DNA of 64,000 nt, from contig UQKW01000003.1 in the NCBI GenBank assembly GCA_900541885.1, positions 1-64,000 on the forward strand, in the 5' to 3' direction. Source of the DNA: an uncultured Collinsella sp. GTDB lineage: Bacteria; Actinomycetota; Coriobacteriia; Coriobacteriales; Coriobacteriaceae. The notes below the pieces were generated by a model that was given only the letters and a program-made list of their open reading frames with translations, did not search any database and had not been told where the DNA came from. Both the position numbers and the translations under genes were made by a program. Within the stretch, counting starts at the first letter, position 1, and the number at the start of each line of letters is the position of its first letter. Positions 59,855 to 64,000 of the stretch are shown here, piece after piece.

Positions 59855-61093
59855 TTATGCGCTTACTTCAGCAGCGCTCGCCACTGTTTCGGGTGAATCG
59901 GCCCCGTCTTCTGCCGCCTGTCCCTGCGCCGGCACCACGCCAAAGCAGTAGCTCAGCGCCGCAGACACCGCAAATGCCACACCGCCGGCAACGCAGCACC
60001 ACAGCAGGTTCGAGATGCCGCCCGTGGCAAAGCCAATGACCATAAGGACATTCGTCATGCCGATGGTATAGGCCGTAACGTGGCCCACGGCCGCAACAAG
60101 GCCTCCGACGGCGCCGCCAATGGCCATGCACGTCAGGCACCTGCCATATTTAAAGCCGCAACCGTACAGCGCCGGCTCGCTTACGCCGCCAAGAACACCC
60201 GAGATTGAATAGCCCAGCATGAGCGCCTTCTCGTCCTTATCCGCAACGCGGAGCGACGCGCCAAAGGGCATACCCCAAACGGCGAACGTTGCCATCGTCG
60301 CGGCAATCAGGATGCACGAATCCGTTCCCACACTCATAAACTGCGCATAGGCGAGCGATAGGACAACGTTGCTGACGCCCGCGATCTTAAGGAACTCCCA
60401 GCCCGCGGCAAGCGCCATGAGTGTGAGCAACGATACGATGCCACCGGAATTGCCAAGCATAAACATAAGCTGGCCCAACAGCATGCCCAGATAGCTGCCC
60501 GCCGGCGCCGTAATACACAGCGAAACCGGAACCATGACAAGCATGGTCGCAAACGGAACAAACGAAAACGCCACGGCCTGAGGGATAACGCGCCGAAAGA
60601 AACACTCCACTCGCCATAGCACGGGCACCGAGATGAGAACCGGAATAACAGTCGTCGTGTAATCGTTGACCGGCGCGGGAAGCAGGCCATACACAGAAGT
60701 CATCGATGCCCCCGTCGTCGATGCGGCATCGACGAGCTTAAGCAGATCGGGCGCAATCAATACGCCGCCCAGCATCATGCCCAGCTGCTCCGAGCAACCG
60801 AGCTGGCGGGCGGCCGCCCAACCAAGATAAACGGGCAAAAAGTAGTAGCCGGCGTTATAGAGCCAACTGTAGAACAGGCGATAGATTTCGGAATCGGCAG
60901 ACCACAGGCCCAGCATGCCTTCGCCCATAATGACGGCAACGGTGCGGAACAAAGCCGCGCAGACAATAAACGGCAGCGCCGACATCATGCTTTTGGACAG
61001 ATAGTCCACCACGGCCATGGCGTTTGATGAGACCGTCGTTGTAAACGAGGTGTTAGAAACTTGTGACACAGGAACCCTTTCCCAATGTGACAT
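59855..61093 (-). CDS. Orphan PTS EIIC permease, beta-glucoside/glucose family
   Basis: Membrane sugar-channel subunit of a phosphotransferase system, 412 residues with about 10 hydrophobic segments. It resembles the EIIC of the glucose/sucrose/beta-glucoside superfamily (SGVLGGVSEPALYG is the characteristic loop). No IIA or IIB domain is fused or adjacent, so it must borrow them or act otherwise. Two starts are possible: ATG at 61093 (AAAGGGA upstream) or GTG at 61069 (AAAGGG, 5-base spacing). The frame extends further left only as antisense to accDA. It starts 16 bases after accDA, an odd neighbour. Confidence 0.8.
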   Translation of the reverse strand: MSHWERVPVSQVSNTSFTTTVSSNAMAVVDYLSKSMMSALPFIVCAALFRTVAVIMGEGMLGLWSADSEIYRLFYSWLYNAGYYFLPVYLGWAAARQLGCSEQLGMMLGGVLIAPDLLKLVDAASTTGASMTSVYGLLPAPVNDYTTTVIPVLISVPVLWRVECFFRRVIPQAVAFSFVPFATMLVMVPVSLCITAPAGSYLGMLLGQLMFMLGNSGGIVSLLTLMALAAGWEFLKIAGVSNVVLSLAYAQFMSVGTDSCILIAATMATFAVWGMPFGASLRVADKDEKALMLGYSISGVLGGVSEPALYGCGFKYGRCLTCMAIGGAVGGLVAAVGHVTAYTIGMTNVLMVIGFATGGISNLLWCCVAGGVAFAVSAALSYCFGVVPAQGQAAEDGADSPETVASAAEVSA

Positions 61094-61114
61094 GCGGACT
61101 GTCCCTTTGTCACA
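61094..61114. repeat. GGACAGTCC-type repeat in the EIIC leader
   Basis: ATGTGACA (at the accDA stop) and TGTCACAT (at the EIIC start) form an 8-bp dyad around AAGGGACAGTCCGCA. The GGACTGTCC core is related to the gacTGTCCC repeats at 51.45-51.58 kb and the hairpin loops at 47.16 and 49.29 kb. Confidence 0.4.
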
Positions 61115-62820
61115 TCGTGCGGTACTGACCGATTGCGCGGTACTTTTGGTAGCGGAGGTTTGTGAGAGTCGCGTCGTCGAGCCGCCCAAGCGTATCGAAG
61201 GCGGCAAATGCCGAGGACATGACGGCACCGGCGATCTCCTCATGAGACAGGCCCCTATCGTCAACGATGCCGTCGATGATGCCGAGCGCCAACAGATCGG
61301 GGGCCGTGAGCTTCAGCGCCTCGGCGGCCTCATTCGCGCGCTCGGTATCCTTCCACAGGATCGACGCGCAGGCCTCGGGGCTCACGACCGAATAGGCCGA
61401 GCTCGAGAGCATCAGGATGCGGTCGGCCACGGACAGCGCCAGCGCGCCACCAGAGCCGCCCTCGCCTGTCACCACCGAGACAATCGGCGTCTTAAGGCCA
61501 CTCATCTCCATGAGATTCTGGGCGATGGCCTCGCCCTGACCGCGTTCCTCGGCACCGATGCCGCAAAACGCGCCCGAAGTATCGACCAGGCACAGAACCG
61601 GTCGACCAAACTTTTCGGCCTGGCGCATCAGGCGACGCGCTTTGCGGTAGCCCTCGGGATGTGCCATACCAAAGTTGCGACGCATGCGCTCTTTGGTCGT
61701 GGTGCCGCGCTCGATGGCGATGACCGTTACGGGGCGTCCGTCTTTCCAGCCAATGCCAGCCACCACAGCAGCGTCGTCGCCAAAGTAGCGGTCGCCGTGC
61801 AGCTCCACAAATCCATCCAGGCCCAGCGAGATCATCTCGCCTGCCGTGGCGCGATCTGCCGAGCGGGTCTGCTTGACAATCTCGAGCGCGGTTTTTGGTG
61901 CGGCCGAGCGCTTGAACAAGTGTCCCAGCTTTTTGCCGCGGCGACCCGTATGCACGATCTCATGCGGTGCCCCCAGGCCGGGCGCGTGCCCTTCGTGCAG
62001 CGCCAGCAGCTCGCCTACCGTGAGCGCAATCTCGCCACGCGGAACAACGGCATCGCAAAAGCCGTGCTCCAGCAAAAACTCGGAGCGCTGGAATCCCTTG
62101 GGCAGGCGCTTGTGCATGTTCTGCTCGATCACGCGCGGGCCGGCAAATGCCGTCAGGGCATCGGGCTCGGCCAGGATAATATCGCCCTCCATGGCAAAGC
62201 TCGCGGTTACGCCTCCGGTCGTGGGGTCGGTGAGCACCGTGATATACAGGCCGCCCGCCTCGCTGTGGCGCCTAACCGCCGCAGAAATCTTGGCCATCTG
62301 CATAAGCGATGTCACGCCCTCTTGCATGCGCGCACCGCCCGAAACGGTAAAGCCGACAACTGGCAATCCAAGCTCGGTCGCTCGCTCAAATGTGCGACAG
62401 ATCTTCTCGCCCACCACGGAACCCATCGAGCCCATCATAAAGTTGGCGTCCATAAAGAAGAGCGCGGTATCGCAACCGCAGATTTTGCCCCTGCCGCACA
62501 CAACGGCATCGTGCTCGCCCGAACGCTCGCTCACGCTCTTGAGCTTGTCGGCATAGCCGGGAAACGAGAGGAAGTCCTCCGGCGCCAGACTGGCATCCCA
62601 TTCCTCAAACGTGCCCTCGTCAATCGTCATGCGCATGCGGTCGCGCCCGCTCACGCGAAAGTGTTTGCCGCAACGAGGGCAGACCTCGAGGTTGTCGTGC
62701 AGGCGCGCCTCATCGATCACGCGGCGGCACTCCGGGCACTTGATAAACACGTGGCGCGCGGGAAACTCGGCGCACGACTCGGTCATCGGTCCCTCGAGGA
62801 CGTTGACCGTCTTCGCTTTT

Positions 62821-62834
<14 letters not shown>
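61110..62834 (-). CDS. accDA: Acetyl-CoA carboxylase carboxyltransferase, fused beta-alpha subunit
   Basis: Transfers the carboxyl group from biotin to acetyl-CoA to make malonyl-CoA for fatty acid synthesis. The 574-residue protein is AccD joined to AccA. An N-terminal zinc ribbon (Cys33, 36, 52, 55) and the beta crotonase-like domain (to about 290, VSGGARMQEG near 166) are followed by the alpha domain beginning with ALEIVKQTRSADRATAGEMI. In E. coli these are separate genes. It overlaps the end of accC by 14 bases, so translation is coupled. Confidence 0.95.

Positions 62835-64000
<1,166 letters not shown>

Overview
The window is high-GC chromosomal DNA whose gene content points to an anaerobic gut actinobacterium of the class Coriobacteriia, most likely Collinsella or a close relative. 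The reasons are an anaerobic selenium/molybdenum purine-degradation cluster, a fused acetyl-CoA carboxylase carboxyltransferase (AccD-AccA), PTS sugar transporters and dense palindromic intergenic repeats. The genus is inferred from gene content and style, not from a database match. I found no tRNA, rRNA, CRISPR array, transposase or prophage gene.

Layout. 1-8.6 kb is housekeeping: tyrS, a U32 peptidase, a class A penicillin-binding protein, argR, a family 2 glycosyltransferase and truA. 8.7-18.4 kb (minus strand) is the spc/alpha ribosomal block in transcription order rplE-rpsZ-rpsH-rplF-rplR-rpsE-rpmD-rplO-secY-adk-map-infA-rpmJ-rpsM-rpsK-rpsD-rpoA-rplQ. 51.65-57.4 kb (minus strand) is the S10 block rplC-rplD-rplW-rplB-rpsS-rplV-rpsC-rplP-rpmC-rpsQ-rplN-rplX. 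These two blocks are normally one continuous locus joined at rplX-rplE. Here about 33 kb of non-ribosomal DNA lies between them. A terminator follows rplX and a good promoter precedes rplE, so the halves appear to be separate transcription units. rpsJ (S10) is not upstream of rplC.

The 33-kb interval is mostly a purine (urate/xanthine) catabolic island. On the minus strand from the right come an NCS2 xanthine/urate permease, ssnA, ygfK, a four-cluster ferredoxin and a selenium-dependent xanthine dehydrogenase. A second block follows: ygeX, ygeY, ygeW, a MocA-like nucleotidyltransferase and a dihydropyrimidinase-like hydrolase (hyuA). The cofactor genes yqeC, yqeB and xdhC follow. Each catabolic block is headed by its own divergent PAS/HTH (YheO-like) regulator. 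A RidA deaminase at the edge could handle the 2-aminoacrylate expected from YgeX. The two blocks are separated by a repeat-rich accessory patch holding a DUF234-type ATPase behind a 22-bp perfect palindrome, a DUF4143 ATPase remnant and two unknown ORFs. The rest of the interval holds a second, larger U32 peptidase, an RluA-type pseudouridine synthase, a fructose-type PTS IIBC and a Gfo/Idh oxidoreductase-DeoR pair.

57.4-64 kb carries a phosphoglycerate-mutase-like phosphatase, a cation diffusion facilitator, an orphan PTS EIIC, accDA and a partial accC that runs off the end. Intergenic DNA is rich in structured repeats: a 4 x 80-bp array of 16-bp inverted repeats (47.2-47.5 kb), a 35-bp inverted repeat (57.7 kb), alternating half-site repeats on both sides of the ATPase gene, and short 27-bp and 33-bp periodic repeats.
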